Shown one piece after another: positions 26,069-34,548 of a DNA stretch of 46,350 nt. Position 1 is the stretch's first letter, and every line of letters starts with the position of its first letter. The notes under the pieces are model-generated. The model was not told the origin of the DNA. It worked only from the letters and a program-made list of their open reading frames with translations, and searched no databases. Both the position numbers and the translations under genes were made by a program. The stretch is taken from NCBI GenBank assembly GCA_029572935.1, contig JAKQHM010000017.1, forward strand, positions 1-46,350, written 5' to 3'. The stretch is from Bacteroidota bacterium. Lineage in GTDB: Bacteria > Bacteroidota > Bacteroidia > Chitinophagales > Saprospiraceae.

Positions 26069-26967
26069 TGAAATCAATTTTATGGGCAATAATGGCCCTG
26101 TTTTGTCTGCTTTCCACAGAAACCTCTGCACAAGATTGCAAGGGCCAACCCGGTTTCATAAAAGCATTGGGGTTTGATCCTGCCCGGTCTGCTTTGTCCA
26201 CCACAGAGCGCAGGTTTATGGGGGCCGTACTCATCGAGCTGGAAGATCCCAGGAACACCCAATCCAGGCGGCTGAAAACACATCAGGATCCGAGCTGGAA
26301 ATCGGCGGGCTATCTGGGAGCAGTCGCCACAGACAAAGCGGGCAATCTGTACGTGATCCCCAAGCCCAATGTGAACATGTTGCACAACAAAGCAGCAGAA
26401 CAGAATACGGTACACCGGATCGACTCCAGAACCGGAAAAATGGAAGCTTTCGTGCGTCTGCCCTTGAAGCACCTCCCTCATGAACGAAATCCCTATGGTT
26501 TGATCGGATCCTTTTTTGATTGTACGACAGAAGCCTTGATCCTGAGCTCGCTGGCCGGATCGGATCAAAAAAAGGAACTGGGCCAGATCTGGACCCTCGG
26601 TACCCGCACGCGGAAATACTCAGAAATACTGCAGAATGTGGATGCCATCGGAGTAGGGGTTTATTCTGTTCAAAACGAAAGAAGACTGTTCTACGGCCTG
26701 GCCAGAAAATCCGAGTTGTGGAGCGTTGCATTGACCGCAGACAACAGACCTCAGGGGAAGCCCAGACTGGAATTAAGTCTGGAAGGTCTGGGTCCGCGCG
26801 GGGATGACCGCATCAAAAAAATCCGCTTCCAGCCCAATGGAAGGATGGATCTGACTGGTACTCCCTTCTACTACAACCTGACGGCACCCGTGGATGGTCA
26901 GGAAAGCATCTATTCCTTTCAGCCGGATCCCTCTTCCGGCCAGTGGCGGTTGATTGGGATCAGGTAG
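26065..26967 (+). CDS. Small secreted protein, propeller-like, third gene of di-heme operon
   Basis: A 300-residue protein. I chose the ATG at 26065, which overlaps the TGA of the previous gene by four bases (ATGA), over an in-frame codon 90 bases upstream; it gives a clean signal peptide (residues 1-23, 'STETSAQ'). The body shows blade-like repeats such as 'GYLGAVATDKAGNLYV', 'QNTVHRIDSRTGKM' and 'GQESIYSF', as in NHL or six-bladed propellers. There is no T9SS tail, so it probably stays periplasmic. A second ATG at 26068 is equally possible. The tight overlaps make it a likely partner of the amine-oxidase-fold lipoprotein; in methylamine dehydrogenase the large subunit is also a beta-propeller, but that parallel is only a suggestion. 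The specific function is unknown. Confidence 0.75.
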   Translation: MMKSILWAIMALFCLLSTETSAQDCKGQPGFIKALGFDPARSALSTTERRFMGAVLIELEDPRNTQSRRLKTHQDPSWKSAGYLGAVATDKAGNLYVIPKPNVNMLHNKAAEQNTVHRIDSRTGKMEAFVRLPLKHLPHERNPYGLIGSFFDCTTEALILSSLAGSDQKKELGQIWTLGTRTRKYSEILQNVDAIGVGVYSVQNERRLFYGLARKSELWSVALTADNRPQGKPRLELSLEGLGPRGDDRIKKIRFQPNGRMDLTGTPFYYNLTAPVDGQESIYSFQPDPSSGQWRLIGIR

Positions 26968-26973
26968 ATACAG

Positions 26974-27050
26974 CATATGGCAGCTAGCTTATAGCCTATG
27001 CCTAGGCCAAGGCTTATGCAAATAGCCTTGAGCCATCAGCCATGAGCCAT
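26974..27050. repeat. Low-complexity AGCCATG/CTTATGG repeat, copy 1
   Basis: This short stretch after the 26967 stop is built from words such as AGCCAT, CTTATAG and GCCTAGGC. Positions 26988-27049 match copy 3 (34385-34446) at 58 of 62 bases, in the same orientation. It is not coding. Confidence 0.85.
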
Positions 27051-27300
27051 TATTTATATTTCCTGTATTAAAAATTAAAATATATATACTGATCATTTGA
27101 AAAATGGAAACGAATGGTGTACATTTGAAAATCCAAAGGACAGAATGACTCCCCTTTTCATAGGATGACAGGTTTTTGTTTGTTACAGTGTCCATTGATT
27201 TTGAAGAGCATATGCCGGAAGGATGGGTATGTAACCATTTAAATTATTCAATATGGATTCCAAGTTATTATTCTTAAAAAGGCTAATTTTTGATTCGCTA
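27051..27300. other. AT-rich spacer before the AT-tract gene
   Basis: Apart from the -7-like element at 27284, I see nothing convincing here: no ORF with a supported start, and no strong hairpin. Confidence 0.6.
27284..27292 (+). promoter_or_regulatory. -7-like TAATTTTTG upstream of ATG 27301
   Basis: It matches TAnnTTTG with one extra spacer base and ends 8 bases before the ATG at 27301, the short distance seen for other genes in the window. It fits ATG 27301 better than ATG 27333, which lies 40 bases away. Confidence 0.4.
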
Positions 27301-27314
27301 ATGATAAGGAAATC

Positions 27315-27334
27315 ATATATATATATATATATAT
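27315..27334. repeat. (AT)10 microsatellite at the start of a secreted metalloprotease gene
   Basis: Ten AT units lie inside a 28-base perfect palindrome (27311-27338). The tract lies between ATG 27301 and the coding frame that begins at ATG 27333, so unit changes move the first ATG in or out of frame. Confidence 0.95.
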
Positions 27335-30299
27335 GATTTATGTAATATGTTCTTGCTTTGGTTTTGAATTGAAGGGGCAGGGTTTATGTGGTAATGATGA
27401 ACCGGATTTTTTCAATCCCGATCCATTTCCAAATTGTTCCATTCCTTCTGCCAGTCAATGCCTGAAGATTAAGTTTCATTATCTGATCAATCCAGTTCCG
27501 AATGGAAATATTCCTTCCCCTGAAGATTCCTATTTTGCAAAATTGCTTAATGAATTAAACTTATTGTACATTGGATCCAATATTTCGTTCACTACCGAAA
27601 GTGAATGTGTAGAAAGAGGAGTTTTGCAAAGTCCTGTCAGTACAATAGCTAATTTCTCTGAAGCAATTATCGACCCCAACACAAATTTACCAAGGTCTGG
27701 ATCTAAATATAAGGATGATTTTATTAATATCTATTGCTTGTCTACCACATTACTTGGATCAAATAACTTTACTAATAACGGTTATGCCTACGGTGTGCTT
27801 AATAATCCAAATAAATGGGCATTTGTTAGGCTTGATGGAAATGAAATAAAAAGAGATGCCTCCTTGTTAGCACATGAAATAGGCCATCTTTTTTCACTGA
27901 GACATACCCATGAGAGAGGCAGCAGTATTTCTACACATGAAGTAAAGAGCAGGTCTGCATTGGATGCATTGGGAAGGGGGATCAGGTGCAGGTTTACAGG
28001 TGATTGGCTTTGTGATACGGGAGCTGACCCATACGGATGGAGTGGATTTTCTATAGCTCCAATAGAGATAGATTGTAATCAAAATCCGGCTATTACAGCC
28101 TCAGTGCCCGATGCCATAAACGATATAACAACCTCCTGGGATATACCGGTTACAAATATCATGAGTTATTATTTTTCATGTCGAAAGGATTTTTCACCAT
28201 GTCAGATTTCAGCGATGTTAAATGAAATATCAAAAAAGTATGGTTCTTTCTTGACGAATTGCGGTGAGGATGAAATGGATCCTGAGTGTTTGGATATAGA
28301 AATAAATACTGCAATAGTGTGGCAAGATGGAATTAAGAAATTGTGTCCTGATCAAAAGATCTCTATTGGACCTAATGGACATTTAACTTTAAACAATTTT
28401 ACCCTTACCAAGAAGGAGAATTCTAATAATTTGTGTCCAGAATTGTCCGGTAATTGGGATGGAATATATCTCCAATCCGGATCTGGTGGGGCTTCAATGC
28501 CTGGTAGTACTCCATCAGGGCAAGGTTCAAAACTTACGGTATTGAATGGCTCAATCATTGAATTTTCGGATAATGGAATTCAAGCGCCGAATAGTCATTC
28601 CGGAATTAATATCAATAGCAGCACCATGAGAAAGAATGGAATAGTAATGGATATAAGATCTTCAGGATTATTAGCTGGTGACGGAATCAATATTACCAAT
28701 AGTATATTATCGAATCATAGTTATGGCAAAGATGTCATGTTGCGAATCATTGGTTCAAATCTATTCATGTCGGGATCTAGTATAAGCAACTATAATACCA
28801 AACTGGATGTAACTGCCATAAAAGCTTTCATGAATCGGGTCAGGATTATAAATTCTTGTTCAATCCATAGTGTTGCATACGGGATTGATAAGGAGCGAGG
28901 CTCTGGATTTAGCCACGCACTGGTACTGGAAAATAGCAGGATAAACGGAAGCAAACTAGCCATTCGAAACAGAGACTCAAAAGTATCAGCTCGTAAAAAT
29001 TACATCAATGGCAAAACTGATCATCTTGGAAGAGCAATGGGACATTGGTATGGAAATAATTTCAGAGACACTGTCCAAATTGATGACCCCAGGTCAAATT
29101 ATGAATTTAAGGAAAATTTGTTTTACAATAAACATTTGCTTTTGAAAAATAATCAATCTCTGACAGATGCCCTTTGCAATCAATGGGCGAATAATGGGGC
29201 AGTGGCTGTTGATGTGGATGCTGATGTTTATAATATAAAGTCAGCCTGGGGTTCTGAGTTTTCATCATCAGGAAACGTCCATGATGGTAATGCGCCACTC
29301 ATGTCTTCATTCACATCGGATATTGCAAATTATCATTATGAGCCAATTCAAAATAGTATTTTTACCTATGGAAATAAATTTACGGGACGTTTTGCTCGAG
29401 CTAATAATTCCGCTTGCCTCTATAACCAATTTCCGTCTTTAAGTGGACCCGGGCAAGGTGGGACTTCAATTCCAATTTATGATGATAGCACGAATCAAAA
29501 TCTTTGGAGTTCATATCACCAGCAATACCAACAAGCTATTGGCCAAATGCCTCATCCAGACGATAGCATTCAAGCCTTATTGACCATAAGCGCTGAGGAT
29601 GCTTTGGTGAGGATGGGACAGTGCGTGTTGGAGGCATGTCTAAACTCGGAAATCGGTATGAGTTTAATCAGTTACCAGCTCTGGAAGCAAAGAACAGATC
29701 CAATCTTATTACAAATGGATAGTATCATTCCTTATTTGATTTATCAGGATTTTGAATCATTAGCCGATTATCTTGTTAACATAAACGTCCATTCTGATGA
29801 TTATTATGATCACGACCAAATGCTTCAAACCGTGGAGTGGTTGATTTCTAGGTCTGAGGAAGGTCTAAATATGTATAATTTAAACCGGCAACAATTGGAT
29901 AGTCTGGTAGTTTTTTCTCGCGCCTATTTTGGCCCTTATACATCCATTATCCGCGGATTTTTAAATGCATATTATGATATAAGAATTGATCCACCTTTAC
30001 AGTTAAATCAATACACCAGAAAATCCAATTATCCGAAAAGAACTTCTCATTCTGCGATTTCATTGATTATTCAACCCAATCCTTCTACGGAGTGTTTTAG
30101 GGTTTATCATCCCATGGAAACTACAGGTGATGGAATCATAACAATTAAATCCTTGAATGGACAAAATTTATATCAGGCTAATTATCATTATGGTCACGAG
30201 TGTTGTATTTCAGAAAGCTTAACTCCTGGTATTTATCTGATAGAGCTGAGTTCCAATAAGGGTGATAGGCCTGTAAGGGGAAAGTTGGCAATTCACTGA
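27333..30299 (+). CDS. Secreted M43-like metalloprotease with beta-helix region and T9SS tail
   Basis: A 988-residue protein as read from ATG 27333. The start is ambiguous: ATG 27301 would give a normal basic n-region (M-I-R-K-S) but is out of frame by one AT unit (TGA at 27334). From 27333 the signal peptide lacks its charged start. The metalloprotease domain (about residues 20-320) has HEIGHLFSLRH at 181-191, a metzincin zinc motif with Ser for the usual Gly, then 'GDWLCDTGADP' and the Met-turn 'NIMSYY', as in pappalysin-like M43 enzymes. Residues ~330-650 look like a beta-helix (repeated short strands with N, G, S turns). The end is a T9SS type A sorting domain with 'QPNPS', 'SLNGQNLY' and 'LTPGIYLIEL'. 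The gene is AT-rich, and the next cargo gene follows after 15 bases. Confidence 0.85.
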   Translation: MIYVICSCFGFELKGQGLCGNDEPDFFNPDPFPNCSIPSASQCLKIKFHYLINPVPNGNIPSPEDSYFAKLLNELNLLYIGSNISFTTESECVERGVLQSPVSTIANFSEAIIDPNTNLPRSGSKYKDDFINIYCLSTTLLGSNNFTNNGYAYGVLNNPNKWAFVRLDGNEIKRDASLLAHEIGHLFSLRHTHERGSSISTHEVKSRSALDALGRGIRCRFTGDWLCDTGADPYGWSGFSIAPIEIDCNQNPAITASVPDAINDITTSWDIPVTNIMSYYFSCRKDFSPCQISAMLNEISKKYGSFLTNCGEDEMDPECLDIEINTAIVWQDGIKKLCPDQKISIGPNGHLTLNNFTLTKKENSNNLCPELSGNWDGIYLQSGSGGASMPGSTPSGQGSKLTVLNGSIIEFSDNGIQAPNSHSGININSSTMRKNGIVMDIRSSGLLAGDGINITNSILSNHSYGKDVMLRIIGSNLFMSGSSISNYNTKLDVTAIKAFMNRVRIINSCSIHSVAYGIDKERGSGFSHALVLENSRINGSKLAIRNRDSKVSARKNYINGKTDHLGRAMGHWYGNNFRDTVQIDDPRSNYEFKENLFYNKHLLLKNNQSLTDALCNQWANNGAVAVDVDADVYNIKSAWGSEFSSSGNVHDGNAPLMSSFTSDIANYHYEPIQNSIFTYGNKFTGRFARANNSACLYNQFPSLSGPGQGGTSIPIYDDSTNQNLWSSYHQQYQQAIGQMPHPDDSIQALLTISAEDALVRMGQCVLEACLNSEIGMSLISYQLWKQRTDPILLQMDSIIPYLIYQDFESLADYLVNINVHSDDYYDHDQMLQTVEWLISRSEEGLNMYNLNRQQLDSLVVFSRAYFGPYTSIIRGFLNAYYDIRIDPPLQLNQYTRKSNYPKRTSHSAISLIIQPNPSTECFRVYHPMETTGDGIITIKSLNGQNLYQANYHYGHECCISESLTPGIYLIELSSNKGDRPVRGKLAIH

Positions 30300-30314
30300 T
30301 TAAAATAGTCACCC

Positions 30315-32006
30315 ATGTCAATTAATCAATTTTATATTTTTTTTAAGTCAGCTATCATTCAGCTTGCTGGATTTGTTTTAATTTTCAATCTATATCAAGT
30401 TAAAAGTTTTGGCCAATTAAAACAATTTTTTAATCTTCTGCCGGATCTCAAGACTGCCAATGGCCAATCCCAGTTTTATAATCTGGCATTGGATTCAAAT
30501 TATATTTATTTGGTAGGTGATGGCGTCAGTTCAGAAGATTCCAACGGGACCAATAAGCTTATTGAGGTTCGCACTACTGTTTTGGATTATGCAGGTAATA
30601 TTTTGAGAAGTTCAGTTTTAGAAAATACTTGTAAAAATGGAGATTATCTTTATACAGCATCCAGTTCTAGACTGATAAAGCTTTCTGATTCCATTTGGAT
30701 ACATCCCAGATTGCAATATTGGGACAGGAAATCGATATATGCCCAATCATATATAACGTCCTTGAATTTGTATAAAGGTTCAATCGTTAATTGTAATATG
30801 CCAGCTCGGCCCCGGGAGGGTGACTTTGGTTTTGATTGCACCTCAGATTGTATCTACAGAGGAGATAATTTACTTTTTATTTACAGATCTTACGATGATC
30901 CGAAAAATCCCAAACATTATATTGCAGATTTCGATCAGAATTTAGGAATTAGACGAGTGATTCCAATTCCTGATATTCGATCAGGTAAAGATTATTTTGT
31001 CCGCTTTAACTGGATAGATAGTAAGGATGGGAATATTTTTGAGTTGGTAGGAGAGGAAAGCTATTTGAATCCAAAGAAAAACTACCACAACTACACCTGG
31101 GATCTCTATCTTAGAATAGACAGTAGTGGCAATATATTAAAATTGAAGAGACATTCTTTTCCGGAATTTGGTAAGGACTGGCATCTGAGTTTTGCATTTG
31201 CAGATGGGTTTAAATATTTTAGAAATGCTGACGGGAGCTTTACAATGCTCGGATGTCTTGCACCTGTAGACAAGTCAAGGCAATCGCCCTGTATTCCCTA
31301 TATCATCCGATATAGCCCTGAATTAGATTCGGTGATCTGGAAGGTTAGATTTCATGAACAAGGAGGTAAAGTTCATGACACCCTGAGTGATTTTGTAGGT
31401 AGTTTAATAGGATTATCGGATGGTTCCGGTTTTATGGCCTGTGGTTCTGTGCTAGATTATAATTTTCCAAAGGCAAGTTACGCTTATTTATTTAAAGCTT
31501 CTTCTTCAGGTGACAGCGTGTGGATGAGAAAATACCTCCCATTGGGATGGACAAATGATCGCGCGCGATGGTTGGATTTTTTTCAGCTCCAAGAAAGTCC
31601 ATATGGTGGTATAGTCGCATGCGGTAGAGTGTCGGATGATTCCACAAGTGCGATCAGAGCCTGGGTGATACATTTGGATTCCCTAGGCTGCCTGGTCCCC
31701 GGCTGTGATAAGCTGGTCTCTAATGAGGATGTACAGAGTGGTAGTGAAGCGGCTTTTGTACTGTATCCCAATCCAGCAGTAGGAGATTATGTCTATCTGC
31801 TGAGCAGGATCAGTACAAATGAGCCCCTGCGAATGCAGATGCTGGATATGAAGGGAATGGTCATACTGGATAGACTTCTCAAACCGCAGGTTGGGGTGCA
31901 ATATTTGCTCGAATTGCCACCGGATCTGATACACGGGATCTATACCTTTCACGTGAGCGATTCCTCCGGACGATCATGGTTAAGTCAGCGATTTGTCAGG
32001 CATTAG
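30315..32006 (+). CDS. T9SS type A sorting-domain protein, function unknown
   Basis: A 563-residue secreted protein starting 15 bases after the metalloprotease gene, so probably co-transcribed with it. The signal peptide spans about residues 8-33, ending near 'VKSFGQ'. The central region has regular 'Y-x-Y-x-x-D-x-x-G-x-x' strand units (for example 'WDLYLRIDSSGNIL' and 'SYAYLFKASSSGDSVW'), a pattern seen in large T9SS propeller-like or delta-60-repeat-type cargo. The last ~85 residues form the type A sorting domain: 'LYPNPA', 'MQMLDMKGMVIL' and 'LIHGIYTFHV'. No catalytic motif is visible. It resembles the 11621 product in strand pattern and tail and may be a distant paralogue. It is AT-rich. 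A repeat copy follows its stop. Confidence 0.85.
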   Translation: MSINQFYIFFKSAIIQLAGFVLIFNLYQVKSFGQLKQFFNLLPDLKTANGQSQFYNLALDSNYIYLVGDGVSSEDSNGTNKLIEVRTTVLDYAGNILRSSVLENTCKNGDYLYTASSSRLIKLSDSIWIHPRLQYWDRKSIYAQSYITSLNLYKGSIVNCNMPARPREGDFGFDCTSDCIYRGDNLLFIYRSYDDPKNPKHYIADFDQNLGIRRVIPIPDIRSGKDYFVRFNWIDSKDGNIFELVGEESYLNPKKNYHNYTWDLYLRIDSSGNILKLKRHSFPEFGKDWHLSFAFADGFKYFRNADGSFTMLGCLAPVDKSRQSPCIPYIIRYSPELDSVIWKVRFHEQGGKVHDTLSDFVGSLIGLSDGSGFMACGSVLDYNFPKASYAYLFKASSSGDSVWMRKYLPLGWTNDRARWLDFFQLQESPYGGIVACGRVSDDSTSAIRAWVIHLDSLGCLVPGCDKLVSNEDVQSGSEAAFVLYPNPAVGDYVYLLSRISTNEPLRMQMLDMKGMVILDRLLKPQVGVQYLLELPPDLIHGIYTFHVSDSSGRSWLSQRFVRH

Positions 32007-32050
32007 GTCATATAGTTAAGGGAGGGTGGCGGTAAACTTTTGCCAAGACC

Positions 32051-32172
32051 AAAGCTTATGGCAGATAGCTTATGGGGCAAATAGCAAATGGCTTATAGCG
32101 GAAAGCAGAAAGCCTATGCCTATGCCTAGGCCAAGGCCAAAGCCTACACCATTAGTAATAAGCCATCAGCCT
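32051..32172. repeat. Low-complexity AGCCATG/CTTATGG repeat, copy 2
   Basis: It is built from the same words as copies 1 and 3 (CTTATGGC, GCCTATGCCTAGGCC, AGCCATCAGCC) but more diverged. The 20-base word GCCTATGCCTAGGCCAAGGC is shared exactly with copy 1. Confidence 0.8.
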
Positions 32173-32487
32173 CTTGTTTAAGCAGCATAATGTTGAGCTA
32201 AAGGGTCTATTAATTTGCAGTGTTTATACTCCTGGTTCCCATATTTTCCCAATGGTGATTTAGCCTTTATTAAAATTACCTGCAAGAGGAATAATAAGGT
32301 TCCTTTTTAATTCAGGTATACCTTTTGGAAAAATCGGGGGTGTGCAAGGAAGTGGAAGCTGTATAAATTTTAGAATAAAAGATCCAGGATGGTGTAACTG
32401 ATTATTGGTTTGAGTATGGAAAGTTTTCTCAATCTTTGATTTCGATATGATACCGTAAATTTTTGTGCTTGCTGCAAATTGAATATC
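32173..32487. other. AT-rich spacer, no gene seen
   Basis: No ORF with a plausible start and composition is present on either strand. A -7-like TAAATTTTTG at 32456 may serve the next gene. Confidence 0.6.
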
Positions 32488-34233
32488 ATGCATCCCAAAG
32501 TTATTTTTACTGTATTGTTTTTATTGGATTTTATTGGGAACGTCGCCTCTCAATGCACTCCTCCTGTCACAGATAAGTGTGAGGATGCCTTTGTTTTGTG
32601 CTCCCTTTCTGAACTGAATGGCTATTGCTGTTCCAATACCGATTATACCAATCCCACCGGATGTACCCCCTTGTGTCCTTCAGGCGGAACCACCACCAAT
32701 ACAGGCTGGTGGGCTTTTGTGTGCGAGGGTGGCAATATTTCCATTTCCATTACAGTCAGCAATTGTTATGTAAAGGGTCTGGGGGTGCAAATGGGAATCT
32801 GGGGGGACTGCAATTGCTCCGAATCGATCGTTTGTCAATCTTCCTGTAATGGTCCGGGTACCTATACTTTATCCGGAACTCTGAAAGCATGTAAAGTCTA
32901 TTATTTGTTTGTAAATGGATGCAAAGGTGATATGTGTGATTTTTGTCTGAAAACCTCAGGGGGACAAGCTCCCAAATTACCTCCATTGACTCAAATTCAA
33001 GGTCCTAAAGAAGTATGCGCCGGTAGCAGTGATGTCAAATACAGAATCGATTTTGGAAGTCTGTGTGAGCCTGTCTTTGAATGGACTTTAAACGGCGATG
33101 AAGTGGGCAATCGAACCTCAGAGCTTACTCTAAATTTTCCCGATAGAGGAGAATTTATTTTGTGTGTGACGGCCTATGTCGGAAACCCTCAATCAGGTTC
33201 TATTTGTGATCAGCAGGGCCCTGTTTGTGCTGTCATTCGTGTCAAGGACGCACCCGTAATTCAAGCTACAGAGATAATTTGTATTGAGACCGCCTTGAAT
33301 TTAAAATTAAGGCCAAATTGTTTTCGGGCTCCGGATGGCAGAGTGATTTGCAGGGGAAAGGACACGACAGGATGTGACGTAGATACGGTCTTAACTTTCA
33401 TCGTAATGGACAATCCTGAAAGTCCAGAAGTATGCTATCTGGCAGCTCATTCCGGTGATGTTTACAAAGATTCCCTCACCGGAAAGGAATATAAAGGATG
33501 CCACTATAAAACAAATGTGGATTTACCAGGATCCACCGATCCATACCGCTGTGATTCTTCCTATCAGCTCAATATGTTCTTGCCGGAATACACTGGACAG
33601 ATCCGCAATTACAGGGCTTGGGGGAGGAGTTATCTTGAACTGAGAATCTGGGATATTTCTAAAACCTGTGGAAATTCCGGCATCAGAGAGGAGTTCAGTT
33701 ATTCCTGGTACCGCAAGTCGGACCCGCTCAGGCGAATTCTGGGTAGGAGCGATATTTTACAGGTCAACGGACAGGATACCTTTTGCGTAGATCTTTCAGT
33801 AAAAGTCGATTTCTGTAATGTAAACAAAACCTACCATTTTACATTCTGTGCAAATGACAGCAAGGGTCCTAAAATTGGTACAAAGGACTCACCCTTTCCG
33901 GATACCACCAGATGGGGATTCAGGGATGATTCAGAGGATATAGGAAGGATTCAACACTTGCTTTCCACACTCAGTGAAAATAAGGATGAATTCGTGATCC
34001 ATCCTATGCCCAATCCTTCCAGCACGGATCATAGAATTAGACTCCACTCCACCTTGCCCATTGATGAAATTATTTTGGTGGATATGAGTGGACGCATCGT
34101 TTGGACCCAAAAATCAGAAAATCCAAAAAGCCTTCAAATGAATCTGGAAGTAAAACTGGCTCCCGGAATGTATCAGCTGATCGGCTTGTCATCCTATTTC
34201 AAATCTCTGAGCCGGATAGTGGTGTTTCCCTGA
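32488..34233 (+). CDS. Cysteine-rich T9SS type A sorting-domain protein
   Basis: A 581-residue secreted protein. I prefer the ATG at 32488 over a TTG nine bases upstream. The signal peptide ends near 'GNVASQ'. Residues 20-160 hold many paired cysteines ('NGYCCS', 'CNCSES', 'CDFC') and Gly/Thr-rich turns, probably a disulphide-stabilised beta-domain. Residues ~165-250 look like an Ig/PKD-type fold ('EWTLNGDEVGN', 'FILCVTAY'). The tail is a T9SS type A sorting domain with 'HPMPNPSS', 'LVDMSGRIVW' and 'LAPGMYQLIG'. Such proteins are adhesins or matrix components on the cell surface. No enzymatic motif was found. It belongs to the AT-rich cargo block and is separated from the previous gene by repeat copy 2, so it probably has its own promoter. 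Confidence 0.85.
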   Translation: MHPKVIFTVLFLLDFIGNVASQCTPPVTDKCEDAFVLCSLSELNGYCCSNTDYTNPTGCTPLCPSGGTTTNTGWWAFVCEGGNISISITVSNCYVKGLGVQMGIWGDCNCSESIVCQSSCNGPGTYTLSGTLKACKVYYLFVNGCKGDMCDFCLKTSGGQAPKLPPLTQIQGPKEVCAGSSDVKYRIDFGSLCEPVFEWTLNGDEVGNRTSELTLNFPDRGEFILCVTAYVGNPQSGSICDQQGPVCAVIRVKDAPVIQATEIICIETALNLKLRPNCFRAPDGRVICRGKDTTGCDVDTVLTFIVMDNPESPEVCYLAAHSGDVYKDSLTGKEYKGCHYKTNVDLPGSTDPYRCDSSYQLNMFLPEYTGQIRNYRAWGRSYLELRIWDISKTCGNSGIREEFSYSWYRKSDPLRRILGRSDILQVNGQDTFCVDLSVKVDFCNVNKTYHFTFCANDSKGPKIGTKDSPFPDTTRWGFRDDSEDIGRIQHLLSTLSENKDEFVIHPMPNPSSTDHRIRLHSTLPIDEIILVDMSGRIVWTQKSENPKSLQMNLEVKLAPGMYQLIGLSSYFKSLSRIVVFP

Positions 34234-34237
34234 ACAA

Positions 34238-34266
34238 GGATATCACCTTACATTTCTTAGATATCC
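34238..34266 (+). terminator. Weak hairpin after the cysteine-rich gene
   Basis: GGATATC (34238-34244) and GATATCC (34260-34266) form a 7-bp stem five bases after the stop, with a 15-base loop. There is no U-tract. Confidence 0.3.
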
Positions 34267-34330
34267 ACGTTGTCTTGAGTTTAAAATTTTGAGAATTTCA
34301 AGTAAGACGTGAATTCGTGGTTCTTTCTTG

Positions 34331-34542
34331 AGCCATCAGCCTGAGACTAAGCCTCAGGTAATGCTTATTGCTTATGGCAGAAAGCTTATGGCCTATGCCT
34401 AGGCCATGGCTTATGCAAATAGCCATGAGCCATCAGCCATGAGCTATCAGCCAGGGACTAAGCCAATGATAACAGCCTAAGCTTAAGCCTAGGCCTAGGC
34501 CAAAGAATATAGCCATGAGCCATCAGCCATCAGCCATATGCC
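34331..34542. repeat. Low-complexity AGCCATG/CTTATGG repeat, copy 3
   Basis: The longest copy, about 210 bases of AGCCATCAGCC, AGCCATGAGCC, CTTATGGC and GGCCTAGGCC words. Part of it (34385-34446) is 94% identical to copy 1. It ends just before the MFS stop. No protein is encoded in it. Confidence 0.85.
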
Positions 34543-34548
34543 TCCCCC

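Noticed and set aside
32260-32493. Small minus-strand ORF before the cysteine-rich gene
   Set aside because: Low-complexity, AT-rich spacer with no domain; overlaps the likely promoter of the plus-strand gene.
34331-34542. CRISPR-like appearance of repeated words
   Set aside because: There are no evenly spaced identical repeats and no unique spacers, and no cas genes are present.
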